64,000 nucleotides of DNA from Rhodoferax sp. (GTDB taxonomy: Bacteria > Pseudomonadota > Gammaproteobacteria > Burkholderiales > Burkholderiaceae_C). Within the stretch, counting starts at the first letter, position 1, and every line of letters begins with the position of its first letter. Below, piece by piece: positions 54,232-63,264 of the stretch. The position numbers and the translations under genes are program-made. The DNA is taken from positions 1 through 64,000 of the forward strand of contig NZ_JAQTMS010000023.1 in the NCBI RefSeq assembly GCF_028714215.1. The letters are read 5' to 3'. Under the pieces are notes generated by a model. That model was not told the DNA's origin. It did no database searches and saw nothing but the letters and a program-made list of their open reading frames with translations.

Positions 54232-55835
54232 AGCTTCACTTCGTCGATTTGCGAGGGGTCCAGAAACTGCTCCGCATAGCGCTTGTAGACATCTTTTTGC
54301 CAAAAAATATCGAACAGGTCGGGGTCGATATGACCGATGTTCTTGAGTTTGTGCATGATACCCATGGCCTGCGACAGCTTCATGCCGGGCTTATAGGGCC
54401 GGTCGGTTGCCGTCAGTGCTTCAAAGATATCGGCAATGCCCATGACGCGCGCTTGCACCGACATTTGATCGCGCGTCAAGCCTCGGGGATAACCTTTGCC
54501 GTCCATGCGCTCGTGGTGACCACAGGCGTATTCCGGCACATTTTTCAGGTGCGTAGGCCAGGGTAGCTGCTCCAGCATCTTGATCGTGGTCACTATGTGC
54601 TGATTGATGGTATCGCGCTCAGCGAGCGTCAGGGTACCGGCCCGTATGCACAGGTTTTCCAACTCATCGGCGCTAAGAAATTCGGTCTCAACGCCCTTCA
54701 CATCGCGCCAGACATGCTGACGGCTTATCTGGCGCACGCGCTCTATGGCAGCCTCATTCATGGCTTCGCCGCCAATGTTCGTGACCCGAAGAAAATCCCG
54801 ATCCGCATCAAGTGCCTCAATCGTTTCCCGGACAGCGGCCATCGCTGCGGCCTCTCCCTGTGGGTCCACACAAGGGCGCAGTGCCAGTTGCTGACGCAGG
54901 GCATTTAGCTCAGCGTCACGCTTGAGAACCTCAAAGCGGGTGTCAATCAAATGCACGCGATCAAACAGTGTTTCCAGCTTGGTGGACTTGTCCACCACAT
55001 GAACCGGCGTCGCAATCTTGCCGCAATCGTGCAACAGCCCGGCAATCTTCAACTCGTAACGGTCGCGCTCATCCATGGCAAACGACGCCAGCGGACCTTC
55101 CATTGTTTCGGCGGCCGCTTCAGCCAGCAGCATGGTCAGCACCGGGACACGCTGACAGTGACCGCCGGTGTAAGGCGATTTTTCGTCAATCGCCAAGTTG
55201 ATGACGTGGATGAAGGATTCGAACAACTCTTCAAGCTGCGTCATCAGCAGGCGATTGCTCAGGGCAATGGCAGCTTGGGAAGCCAGAGATTCCGCCAGAC
55301 TCTGGTCAGCGGATGAAAAAGGAACCACCTCCAGAGTGCCAGGCGCCTGTGCATTGATGAGTTGCAACACGCCGATCACTTGGTCCTCGTGATTTTTCAT
55401 CGGCACCGCCAGGAATGACTGCGAACGATAGCCGGTACGCTGATCAAACAGGCGGGTACCGGAAAAGTCGAAATCGGGTTCCGTGTAGGCATCGACAATG
55501 TTGACCGTCTCAACGTGAATTGCCGCGTAAGCCGCCACCAGCGAATCGTTGGGTGCGCCGGTCTCGTCCCGCAAGGGCAGATCCGGAAAACTGATGGCAC
55601 TGCCCGAAGTGCCGCCCATGGCCATGTGCAAGGAGTCGGTCCGCAACATCTCGAATCGAAGACTTTGCCCATCCTCCTTCATGCGATACAAGGTGCCACC
55701 GTCGGCATTGGTAATGGTTTTGGCGGCCAACAGGATGCGCTCCAGCAAACGCGTGATATCGCGCTCCTTGGAAAGCGAGGCACCGATGTCATTGAGCTGC
55801 TCAACGCGCTTGAGCAATTCGTCCGCAGAATCCAT
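54228..55835 (-). CDS. GAF-HD-GYP cyclic-di-GMP phosphodiesterase
   Basis: 535 residues. An N-terminal GAF domain (~20-190) precedes an HD-GYP phosphodiesterase with LLHDCGKIATP (~266) and HHERMDGKGYPRGL (~438). The metal-binding residues appear intact. The HD and GYP motifs are ~170 residues apart, roughly 100 more than usual, because of an inserted helical segment. Likely hydrolyses c-di-GMP in response to a ligand at the GAF domain. It lowers c-di-GMP like the EAL part of the 4952-7456 protein. Confidence 0.93.
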   Translation of the reverse strand: MDSADELLKRVEQLNDIGASLSKERDITRLLERILLAAKTITNADGGTLYRMKEDGQSLRFEMLRTDSLHMAMGGTSGSAISFPDLPLRDETGAPNDSLVAAYAAIHVETVNIVDAYTEPDFDFSGTRLFDQRTGYRSQSFLAVPMKNHEDQVIGVLQLINAQAPGTLEVVPFSSADQSLAESLASQAAIALSNRLLMTQLEELFESFIHVINLAIDEKSPYTGGHCQRVPVLTMLLAEAAAETMEGPLASFAMDERDRYELKIAGLLHDCGKIATPVHVVDKSTKLETLFDRVHLIDTRFEVLKRDAELNALRQQLALRPCVDPQGEAAAMAAVRETIEALDADRDFLRVTNIGGEAMNEAAIERVRQISRQHVWRDVKGVETEFLSADELENLCIRAGTLTLAERDTINQHIVTTIKMLEQLPWPTHLKNVPEYACGHHERMDGKGYPRGLTRDQMSVQARVMGIADIFEALTATDRPYKPGMKLSQAMGIMHKLKNIGHIDPDLFDIFWQKDVYKRYAEQFLDPSQIDEVKL

Positions 55836-55899
55836 CTGTGTGCTCCCTTACGAATAGGTGTGCAGAACAAGTTGGCGCATGGGGTAACGCTGTGCCGAA

Positions 55900-58659
55900 C
55901 TAATTGGGTTTCAGTAAGATTTTCAGTACATTCTGCAATCGACGCGCCTGACCCGCCTCAAAACCGCTGGCCAGCACAGTTGCCGCGTCCTGTCCCCAGG
56001 TTTGGGCTGGTGGCGGATCATAGCGCTTGGTCAACAACTGCAGTTGCAAGGCACGTCGAGCGTTCAGGTACTCGGCTGGCGTCGGCAACTCGCAAGCCAT
56101 CTCCAGACGCAGCAGGGCCACGCCGGCATCGCCTGCGGGTGCCTGGGCCAGCGCCTTAACCCAGGCATTGCGGGTGGCCGGCGTAACACGGCTGCCCAGC
56201 TCCTGCGTCGACGGCATCTGTCCGGCATCGCGCTGCTGCCAAGCCGCCAGCAACTGGGTCAATGCCTCCCCATGGGCCTGGGCCGCGAGCTTTCGCAGGG
56301 CCAACTGGGCATGCTCCACTGCGTCACGCTGGGCGCGAAATGCGGTATCTCCCAAACGTGGCGCGTCCTGCCACCCGGCAGAGGCACCGTCCCGAACATC
56401 GCGACGTGGCGAGCGATCATCCGCACGGCCGGTAAATTTGTCATCCCGTGGGCCTCTGGTCTTGTCTCTAGCGCCATCCCTGCCGCTGTCCTTGCGATCA
56501 CCAAACTTGCTGCCGCGTCCAATCGGTGCAGGCTCGGTCTTCTTCATGCCAGGACGATCATCACCGCGTACCGCGACAACCGGCTTGGGAGCCGGTTTTG
56601 GCGGCGCCATTACTTCCGCCGCTGGCTCCGACTCAGCCGTCGCGTCCGGTTCAACCGCCTCTTTTGTCTCCGAACTCGCCACCGGTTCAACCACCGCTTG
56701 CGAGGACTCCACCGCCGCTACGGCCGTATTGACCTCCGTGGCGGCAACTTGCACCGCGGCTTTGGCTTGAGCCTGCCCGCGCAACGCTGCATCCAGCGCA
56801 TTCATGGCGCTGCGAATACCTTGGGCATCACCGGTCAGATTAGCCGCTTCAAGCGCCTTGGCGGCATCCAGCACCGTGCGATCACGTTCGCCCAGTGCGG
56901 CGTCGGCTTTCTGGCGCTCCGCCGTCTTGCGGTTAAAAGCGTCGTCAATCGGCTTGCGAAACGCATCCCACAACTTTTGTTCCTGGCGGCGCTCCATGGG
57001 CACTCTATGGACCTCCGCTTGCCAGCGTTGTTGCAGCGCCTTGACCGCATCAATGCGCAAGGTGGGTGCGTTGCCCAGCACCTTGGCTTCTTCAATCATG
57101 GCTTGGCGCGTCACCAAGCTGCTTTTTTGCACAAGCTCCAGTGGCGCGCTGGCGGCATTGATAGCCGCTTTCCAGAGCGGCTGCAACTCGGCAAACACTT
57201 TTTCGCCAACATGCCCGGCGTCGCGCCAGCGGTCACCAAACTGGTGCAGCAAACGGTTAAAACCCTTCCAGTCGTCATCCAGCGCCGTCGTGTTGTCGGC
57301 CGCCCAGGCATTAACCTCTTCAATCAATGCCAGACGCTGCGCCCGGTGTTCTGCCGACTCGGCCTTGACTTTCTCCAGCCAGACTTCAACGACTTTATGG
57401 GCTTCGTTGCAGGCGTCGTCAAAACGCTTCCACAAACCGTGATTGGGTGCACCGCCCTGGTCTGTCTGTTTCCATTGCTCGCGCAGGGCGCGCAGGCTTT
57501 CCTGCATCTTGCGCCCACCCATGGCCTGACCTTCAGGCCGATGAAGCAGGCCCTCGGCTTTGACCACCAATTCCTCGCGCAACTGGTCGGCACGCCAACG
57601 TTGCCAGCCTTCCAGTTCACCCGCAGCGGCCAAGGCGGCGTGTGCCTGCTGCTCCAGTTTGTCGTCAATGATCTTGCCGTATTCCTTGAGTACATTGCGC
57701 AAGGCACCAGCCGCGCCGGCACTGGCTTTGCCATGCCCCTCGGAAATTTCTTGCTCCAGTCCCGCCAGTACCTGACGGACTGCCGTGACGGCCTTGGCCT
57801 TGACTTCGGGGTCAATCACCGGCCGTTTTGGCTTGATCACTGCCTCCACCGGCAGGCCTCGTCCGGCGCGCAACTCTTCGGCCCAAACCGGGACCGGCGG
57901 CAAAGCTGCAGTGGCATCATCCGCTGCCGCGCAAGCTTGCGCCAGAGCACCTTTAAAGGCTTCCCACACCACCAGCAACTGAGTACGCGAAGTGTCCAGC
58001 AAACTTGGAAACTTGGCCTCCACACTGGGCCAGTTGGGATCATTCAATAGTACATGGGCCTGCGCCTGCCAGTGCTCCACGTCAGCATGCAAAGCCTCCA
58101 TGAGGGCCTGCGCATCGCGCCACGATTTGGTAGACAACACTTCGATGCGCTGTGCCAGTAGCACGGCTGCTTCACGCTGCACCTGAACCCGATGCTGCAG
58201 ATCTTCGATAACTTTTACCCGATCACCGAGTTGTCCCTTGAGTGTCGCCAGCGGCTCTTTGCTCAGGGGCGCGCCCGCCTTGGCGGCGTCCCGCTGCCAC
58301 GCCATGGCATCCGCGATGTTGAGTTTGGCCACCTCCAGCAACATCCGAGCCTTATCAGCCCACTCTGCCGCAATCGACTCCTGGCCCTTGCTGCGCTTGA
58401 TTTCATCAAGCCTCTCTCGCAACAGCTTGGCCGCACCCTTGTCTTTGCCACTCAGTTCTTTGAAAACAGCCTGCATTTGCTCGACACTGGGCGTACAGAG
58501 CAGCCAGTCACGGATTCGTGCGGTCCGCTCACTCGAAGTATGAGCAGAAAATGCCCCTCCAGTCAGCGCATCCAGCGGATGAGGCTCCATTGCTTTAACC
58601 GGGATTTGTGTTGCCTCAGGGGCTTGAGCAGTTTTATGGGGGGCAGAGAAATGGAACAT
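55900..58659 (-). CDS. DUF349 domain protein, large
   Basis: 919 residues, mostly helical and charged, with repeated DUF349-like units (W..F..A...... patterns such as LWKAAINAASAPLELVQKSS and WQAEVHRVPMERRQEQKLWD). A disordered Arg/Gly/Asp-rich linker (GRGSKFGDRKDSGRDGARDK and on) lies before a C-terminal helical part. The function of DUF349 is not known to me. The start MFHFSAPHKTAQAPEA at 58659 has no strong box; the frame is open to 58887 but there overlaps the RNA candidate. Confidence 0.8.
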   Translation of the reverse strand: MFHFSAPHKTAQAPEATQIPVKAMEPHPLDALTGGAFSAHTSSERTARIRDWLLCTPSVEQMQAVFKELSGKDKGAAKLLRERLDEIKRSKGQESIAAEWADKARMLLEVAKLNIADAMAWQRDAAKAGAPLSKEPLATLKGQLGDRVKVIEDLQHRVQVQREAAVLLAQRIEVLSTKSWRDAQALMEALHADVEHWQAQAHVLLNDPNWPSVEAKFPSLLDTSRTQLLVVWEAFKGALAQACAAADDATAALPPVPVWAEELRAGRGLPVEAVIKPKRPVIDPEVKAKAVTAVRQVLAGLEQEISEGHGKASAGAAGALRNVLKEYGKIIDDKLEQQAHAALAAAGELEGWQRWRADQLREELVVKAEGLLHRPEGQAMGGRKMQESLRALREQWKQTDQGGAPNHGLWKRFDDACNEAHKVVEVWLEKVKAESAEHRAQRLALIEEVNAWAADNTTALDDDWKGFNRLLHQFGDRWRDAGHVGEKVFAELQPLWKAAINAASAPLELVQKSSLVTRQAMIEEAKVLGNAPTLRIDAVKALQQRWQAEVHRVPMERRQEQKLWDAFRKPIDDAFNRKTAERQKADAALGERDRTVLDAAKALEAANLTGDAQGIRSAMNALDAALRGQAQAKAAVQVAATEVNTAVAAVESSQAVVEPVASSETKEAVEPDATAESEPAAEVMAPPKPAPKPVVAVRGDDRPGMKKTEPAPIGRGSKFGDRKDSGRDGARDKTRGPRDDKFTGRADDRSPRRDVRDGASAGWQDAPRLGDTAFRAQRDAVEHAQLALRKLAAQAHGEALTQLLAAWQQRDAGQMPSTQELGSRVTPATRNAWVKALAQAPAGDAGVALLRLEMACELPTPAEYLNARRALQLQLLTKRYDPPPAQTWGQDAATVLASGFEAGQARRLQNVLKILLKPN

Positions 58660-58744
58660 GGGTCGCGCAAACAAGAAACAGGATCCCGACCGAACAGCAG
58701 TCAGGGTTAAGTGAGTATTTTCGCCGCAATTTTCTGGATCCGGC

Positions 58745-58971
58745 AATAAAAAAGGCGAAAGCCCGGTCGGTTGGCTCCAAGCCAAGCCGCCGGGCTCGAC
58801 AGCTGACACAAGGTCCATGCTGTCAGGGCTCGCGCGATGGGAGGGTAAAGTCCCAAAGTGCTGGGTGGCAAAAGATTGCCTCCACAAACTGCCGGGGCCG
58901 CTTTATCGCTGCTACCCAGAGGTAGGGACTGGCTACTGCCGGCTTACAACCCATCCTGAGATGGGCAGACA
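58745..58971 (-). ncRNA. candidate structured RNA, unassigned
   Basis: On the minus strand the interval is preceded by a plausible promoter (58973-59001) and ends in a long hairpin (58760-58796; AGCCCGG..CCGGGCT with an inner TTGGCT/AGCCAA) and six T. Nested pairings fit: GATGGG 58836-58841 with CCCATC 58950-58955, AGTCCC with GGGACT (58849/58925), and a 9-bp CTGGGTGGC/GCTACCCAG (58861/58911). CCCATC can instead pair with a second GATGGG just outside. No coding frame is convincing here. It is either a free RNA or the leader of the DUF349 gene. Confidence 0.45.
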
Positions 58972-58972
58972 A

Positions 58973-59001
58973 AGTTTAGAGAGGAGCAGAAATAAGTTCA
59001 A
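58973..59001 (-). promoter_or_regulatory. putative sigma-70 promoter for the RNA candidate
   Basis: TTGAAC (59001-58996), 17 bp, TAAACT (58978-58973). Four of six positions match in each box, with ideal spacing. Confidence 0.4.
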
Positions 59002-59036
59002 GTTTTATTTATGCATAAGAAATAAGATTGATATGG

Positions 59037-59066
59037 TTGACTGGATATATAAACTCCACCTAAAAT
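59037..59066 (+). promoter_or_regulatory. putative sigma-70 promoter for the lytic transglycosylase
   Basis: TTGACT (59037-59042), 18 bp, TAAAAT (59061-59066), about 190 bp upstream of the start codon. The rest of the spacer up to 59252 shows nothing clear. Confidence 0.4.
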
Positions 59067-59252
59067 CCGCCCACCCCAGCCACGGCTAGGGACAACCCGA
59101 ACTCGCTGCCGAACCCGGCATATTCAAATCTCTGCCAAACCACCGATAGATAACGCAGGATATTGATAGCGTACCAACCCAAACGAGGTGCCGCCAGTGT
59201 TGCCGCCTACCGGCAACGCAACACCGAAGCCCACGCGAACGAAGGAAGAGCT

Positions 59253-60062
59253 ATGACAGCGTCAGAAAAATTCACCCAAGGCCTGCGAACTTTCGCCACC
59301 GACATTGCCGAGGGCTTCTTTGAGATCACACACAACGGTTTTGCCCTGGTCGGCTTGGCCGTCATGTTTGCCGTCATCACCTTGACGGCCCGCCCGGAAT
59401 TGCGCCAGGTTGGCGAAATCAAACTTTTCAGCTGGCTGCAGACCCGCCAAGTTGGGGTCGCGAGTTGGACTGGCGAAATCGAGGCGGTCGAACGCGCCAC
59501 CGCAAGCAATCCGAAAAATTTACCCAAACAACAAGCCGCGGTCGCCTATTGGCTGAGCAAGAAATACCGGGTTGCGCCCGAGCCCTTGAGCGCCCTGGTG
59601 ACTGAGGCCTACCAGATAGGCCTCCAGGCCAAAATCGATCCGACCCTGATTCTGGCGGTCATGGCGGTCGAATCGGGGTTCAACCCATTTGCCCAGGGCC
59701 CGGTAGGTGCACAGGGCCTGATGCAGGTGATGACCCAGGTCCACAGCGATAAATATGAAAGCTTTGGCGGCAAATTGGCCGCCTTTGATCCACTAACCAA
59801 CCTGCGGGTCGGCGTCAAGGTTCTACAGGAATGCATCAACCGCGCCGGCTCTCTGGAGGGCGGTCTGCGCTCCTATGTCGGCGCCGCCAACATCGAAGAC
59901 GATGGCGGCTACTCAAGCAAGGTCATGGCCGAGCACGCCCGACTGCAACTGGTGGCCAAAGGACAGGCAGTGCCACTGACCGCGGCCCAGACCGTCAGTG
60001 CTCCGGTCTTGAGCAAACCCGATCGCAGCCCCGAGAAAGTCGCCCTTCTGTTCAGTTCCTGA
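59253..60062 (+). CDS. membrane-anchored lytic transglycosylase (SLT domain)
   Basis: 269 residues. One N-terminal membrane helix (~25-45, NGFALVGLAVMFAVITLTAR) precedes an SLT domain (~125-225) with the catalytic glutamate in AVMAVESGFNPFAQGP and VGAQGLMQVM. It cuts glycan strands in the periplasm. AAGGAAGAG precedes the ATG at 59253; the open frame goes back to 59163. Confidence 0.92.
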   Translation: MTASEKFTQGLRTFATDIAEGFFEITHNGFALVGLAVMFAVITLTARPELRQVGEIKLFSWLQTRQVGVASWTGEIEAVERATASNPKNLPKQQAAVAYWLSKKYRVAPEPLSALVTEAYQIGLQAKIDPTLILAVMAVESGFNPFAQGPVGAQGLMQVMTQVHSDKYESFGGKLAAFDPLTNLRVGVKVLQECINRAGSLEGGLRSYVGAANIEDDGGYSSKVMAEHARLQLVAKGQAVPLTAAQTVSAPVLSKPDRSPEKVALLFSS

Positions 60063-60107
60063 GTTCCAGTGCTCGGCAGGAGGTGTGCCGTGTCAGTTAA
60101 ACTCACC

Positions 60108-60232
60108 CGGTACGCGACTGGCGATAGGCGCTCAAACCCTCTGGGCATGGACGCTGAAGTGGGAACACCACGGGGAAGCGTGCCGCATTATCAAGTTGAT
60201 CAATGTGTTTAGCCGTTCGCCTGGGCAGCCCT
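60108..60232 (+). promoter_or_regulatory. ZTP (pfl-motif) riboswitch upstream of glyA
   Basis: The conserved 5' part GCGACTGGCG (60114-60123) and 3' part CCGTTCGCCTGGGCAG (60213-60228) of the ZTP riboswitch are present. GTGGGAACACCACGGGGAAG between them fits the conserved hairpin and core. ZTP signals low 10-formyl-tetrahydrofolate; glyA, which feeds one-carbon units to folate, is a standard target. It lies 47 bp upstream of the glyA start. Confidence 0.9.
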
Positions 60233-60278
60233 GTTTCATTTCTTATGACCCACAGGCCCGTCGTCTTCAAGGACTGCC

Positions 60279-61523
60279 ATGTACCAACGAAATATTCTTA
60301 TTGAGCAAACCGATCCCGAGGTATTTGCCGCCATCCAGGCTGAAAATGCCCGCCAGGAACAGCACATCGAGCTGATCGCCAGCGAGAACTACGCCTCGCC
60401 CGCCGTCATGGCGGCGCAAGGCACGCAACTCACCAACAAATACGCTGAAGGATATCCCGGCAAGCGCTACTACGGCGGCTGTGAATACGTCGACATTGCC
60501 GAGCAATTGGCGATTGACCGCGTGAAACAGATTTTTGGCGCCGACGCCGCCAATGTTCAGCCGCATTGCGGCGCATCGGCCAACGAGGCCGTCTTCCTGG
60601 CCTTTCTGAAGCCTGGTGACACCATCTTGGGCATGTCTTTGGCCGAAGGTGGCCACCTGACTCATGGGATGGCCCTGAACATGAGCGGAAAATGGTTCAA
60701 AGTGGTCAGTTACGGTCTGAATGAAAAAGAAGAAATCGACTATGACGCCATGGAACGCCTAGCCCATGAGAGCAAACCGAAACTGATCATTGCCGGCGCG
60801 TCGGCCTACAGTCTGCGCATTGACTTTGAACGCTTCGCCAAAGTCGCCAAAGCGGTAGGCGCCATCTTCATGGTGGACATGGCTCACTATGCCGGCCTGA
60901 TTGCCGCTGGTGTCTATCCCAACCCGGTGCCCCATGCTGACGTCGTGACCTCAACCACGCACAAGAGCCTGCGCGGTCCCCGGGGCGGCATTATTTTGAT
61001 GAAGGCGCAGCACGAGAAAGCCATCAACAGCGCCATCTTCCCCGGCCTACAGGGCGGCCCGTTGATGCACGTCATAGCAGCCAAAGCAGTGGCCTTTAAG
61101 GAGGCGCTGGCGCCGGAGTTCAAACTCTACCAGCAACAGGTGCTGACAAACGCCCGGATAGTGGCCGAAACCCTGACCCAGCGCGGCCTGCGCATTGTGA
61201 GTGGACGCACCGAGAGTCACGTGATGCTGGTGGATCTGCGCGCCAAAGGTATCACCGGCAAAGAGGCCGAAGCGGTTCTGGGTGCCGCCCATATGACCAT
61301 CAATAAAAACGCCATCCCGAATGACCCCGAAAAACCGATGGTCACCAGCGGTGTGCGGATCGGCACCCCCGCCATGACGACCCGCGGTTTCAAGGACGAT
61401 GAGGCCCGCCTGACCGCCAATTTGGTGGCCGATGTGCTGGACAATCCGAGGGATGGCGCAACCATTGAGGCGGTGCGAACCAAGGTCAATGCCCTGACTG
61501 CCCGATTTCCGGTGTACGGCTAA
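60279..61523 (+). CDS. glyA: serine hydroxymethyltransferase
   Basis: 414 residues. It has [15 protein letters not shown] and [20 protein letters not shown], and the PLP-lysine in [13 protein letters not shown]. It interconverts serine and glycine and charges tetrahydrofolate. The normally conserved segment NVQPHSGxQAN reads [11 protein letters not shown], an unusual change near the PLP phosphate. Controlled by the upstream ZTP riboswitch. nrdR follows after 134 bp. Confidence 0.97.
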   Translation: MYQRNILIEQTDPEVFAAIQAENARQEQHIELIASENYASPAVMAAQGTQLTNKYAEGYPGKRYYGGCEYVDIAEQLAIDRVKQIFGADAANVQPHCGASANEAVFLAFLKPGDTILGMSLAEGGHLTHGMALNMSGKWFKVVSYGLNEKEEIDYDAMERLAHESKPKLIIAGASAYSLRIDFERFAKVAKAVGAIFMVDMAHYAGLIAAGVYPNPVPHADVVTSTTHKSLRGPRGGIILMKAQHEKAINSAIFPGLQGGPLMHVIAAKAVAFKEALAPEFKLYQQQVLTNARIVAETLTQRGLRIVSGRTESHVMLVDLRAKGITGKEAEAVLGAAHMTINKNAIPNDPEKPMVTSGVRIGTPAMTTRGFKDDEARLTANLVADVLDNPRDGATIEAVRTKVNALTARFPVYG

Positions 61524-61657
61524 GTCAACAGTCCTGGGACTTGGATGACATCTCTCGAAATCGTGCCTTCCTGGCGTACTCCTGGTCACCCCGACCTTGA
61601 GCCGAGAGCCAACTTCATCCACCTATCAGCAACCAATTCACACTGACAAAGTACGTC

Positions 61658-62107
61658 ATGAAATGCCCGTTTTGCAGCCATTCCGAAACTCAGGTGATGG
61701 AAACCCGGGTGGCCGAAGACGGGGACTTCATTCGCCGACGGCGTCAGTGTGCTTCGTGCGAAAAACGCTTTACCACCTACGAGCGAGCCGACGTCAGCTT
61801 TCCGGCAATCGTCAAGAAAGATGGCCGTCGCATTGAGTATGAACGCGCCAAACTGCTGGCCTCCATGAAACTGGCGCTGCGCAAACGTCCGGTAAGCATC
61901 GAGCAAGTAGACAGCGCGGTTGAGCGCATTGAAGAAAAACTGCTGACCCTCGGTGTGCGCGAACTACCCTCGGCCCGCATCGGCGAACTGGTCATGAGAG
62001 AACTAAAAAAGCTGGACAAAGTGGCATACGTGCGGTTTGCCAGCGTGTACCGCAGTTTTGAGGACATCGACGAATTCAAGACGCTGGTGGATGAAGTGCG
62101 GCGTTAA
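61658..62107 (+). CDS. nrdR: transcriptional repressor NrdR
   Basis: 149 residues. The zinc ribbon uses Cys3, Cys6, Cys31 and Cys34 ([19 protein letters not shown]), and an ATP-cone follows (~46-136). It senses ATP/dATP and represses ribonucleotide reductase genes at NrdR boxes. The glyA-nrdR neighbourhood is common in this group. Confidence 0.97.
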   Translation: MKCPFCSHSETQVMETRVAEDGDFIRRRRQCASCEKRFTTYERADVSFPAIVKKDGRRIEYERAKLLASMKLALRKRPVSIEQVDSAVERIEEKLLTLGVRELPSARIGELVMRELKKLDKVAYVRFASVYRSFEDIDEFKTLVDEVRR

Positions 62108-62138
62108 ACAGGGAGCCCAAGCAAGTCAAGCAGGGCGC

Positions 62139-62717
62139 CTACGAGCAGTCGCTCAAAGTCCCTTTCCTGGAGCGCGCCCGTCCGGTACTGCTAAGGATAA
62201 ATAGTCGTACATCGGCACTTGAAGCCGGGACCAGGCAGAGCGTGAAAGTGCCGGCCTGAAACGCCCCCGAAATCAGCTTTGCCGACCCTGAAGCGCTGTA
62301 TGACACATAGTCGGCGACCGGGGCATTACCAGTCAGGGTCAGCCCTCCCGCCACTGCCCCCTGTTGTTCGATCACTTGCTCACCAACATCCAACGTCGCA
62401 TTGTTGTTGACGTCGTGAAACACAATCCAGCCCTGCTGCCAGCCGCCACCGGTGGTACACGACAGGCCATTGGCTGACTTGCACAACACCGCACGGGCAT
62501 TGCGTTTGATGGCTTCGTTGCGAGCGAGGTTCAGGCTGGAGAGAAAGGAGTTACCCAGTGCCACCGATTTTTGCGTGTTCAGCATTGCGGTCATGGACGG
62601 TACCGCGATCGAAAGCAAAATAGCCACCAGCGTCACCACCACCAGCATTTCAACCAGCGAATAGCCGACCTGACCGGCCTGCAACACCGAATACCTCCCA
62701 GAAACCCGATTGTGCAT
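62139..62717 (-). CDS. GspH/FimT-type minor pseudopilin
   Basis: 192 residues. The type IV prepilin motif is QVG|YSLVEMLVVVTLVAIL with cleavage after Gly18; Tyr replaces the usual Phe at +1 and Glu is at +5. The pseudopilin body contains two cysteines near residues 85-95 (CKSANGLSC). Minor pilins prime type IV pilus assembly. It follows the pilE-like gene on the same strand. Confidence 0.88.
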   Translation of the reverse strand: MHNRVSGRYSVLQAGQVGYSLVEMLVVVTLVAILLSIAVPSMTAMLNTQKSVALGNSFLSSLNLARNEAIKRNARAVLCKSANGLSCTTGGGWQQGWIVFHDVNNNATLDVGEQVIEQQGAVAGGLTLTGNAPVADYVSYSASGSAKLISGAFQAGTFTLCLVPASSADVRLFILSSTGRARSRKGTLSDCS

Positions 62718-62790
62718 GGTGCACCAAATGATGCGCCCGCATTCAGGTTAAGTCAAAGCAAAAAAACCTTCACCGTTATAGGTATTTACC

Positions 62791-63210
62791 CTACCATGAA
62801 GCGCTTCCCCACAGGCGCCGACCACTTTCGCTGATGGAAATATTCCCATCGCCGGCCTGACTGCCTCCGCTGGTCGGGGTGGCGGTCAGAACAAAGGTCT
62901 GGGACGGCACGGTAATGTCCAGCGACAGGTCGTAGCGGCCATCGTTGGTTTGGCCGCTGGTACGTCCAAGCCCACCAGCGGCGGTGCCGTCATAGGCTGT
63001 CGTCACGCTGGGAGAGTAGTTATTCGAGTTGAGAAATATCTTTTCCTGCAGACTGGCAAGCTCCAGCAACTCGGTTTGTGCCTGAACCCTGGCGCCGCGG
63101 ATGACGTAATTGCGGTAACTGGGCAAGGCCACCGCCGCCAGAATGCCGACGATGGCCACCACAATCATCATCTCAACCAAGGTGAAACCTCGGGCATTGA
63201 ATCGTTTCAC
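62791..63210 (-). CDS. type IV pilin-like protein (PilE family)
   Basis: 139 residues. The prepilin motif is [21 protein letters not shown] with cleavage after Gly8, followed by [20 protein letters not shown]. This is the PilE-type minor pilin that usually follows pilY1. The start codon is GTG at 63210, with GAGGG upstream. It lies 54 bp after the pilY1 gene. Confidence 0.9.
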   Translation of the reverse strand: MKRFNARGFTLVEMMIVVAIVGILAAVALPSYRNYVIRGARVQAQTELLELASLQEKIFLNSNNYSPSVTTAYDGTAAGGLGRTSGQTNDGRYDLSLDITVPSQTFVLTATPTSGGSQAGDGNISISESGRRLWGSASW

Positions 63211-63264
63211 AAGCTAACCCTCACCGTTTTCTGTAAATCGTTGCCAGAACCTGCTGGCAGGTGC

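Noticed and set aside
58745-58971. 6S RNA, tmRNA, RNase P or a cobalamin, TPP or glycine riboswitch at this site
   Set aside because: The conserved core sequences of these classes were looked for on both strands and not found.
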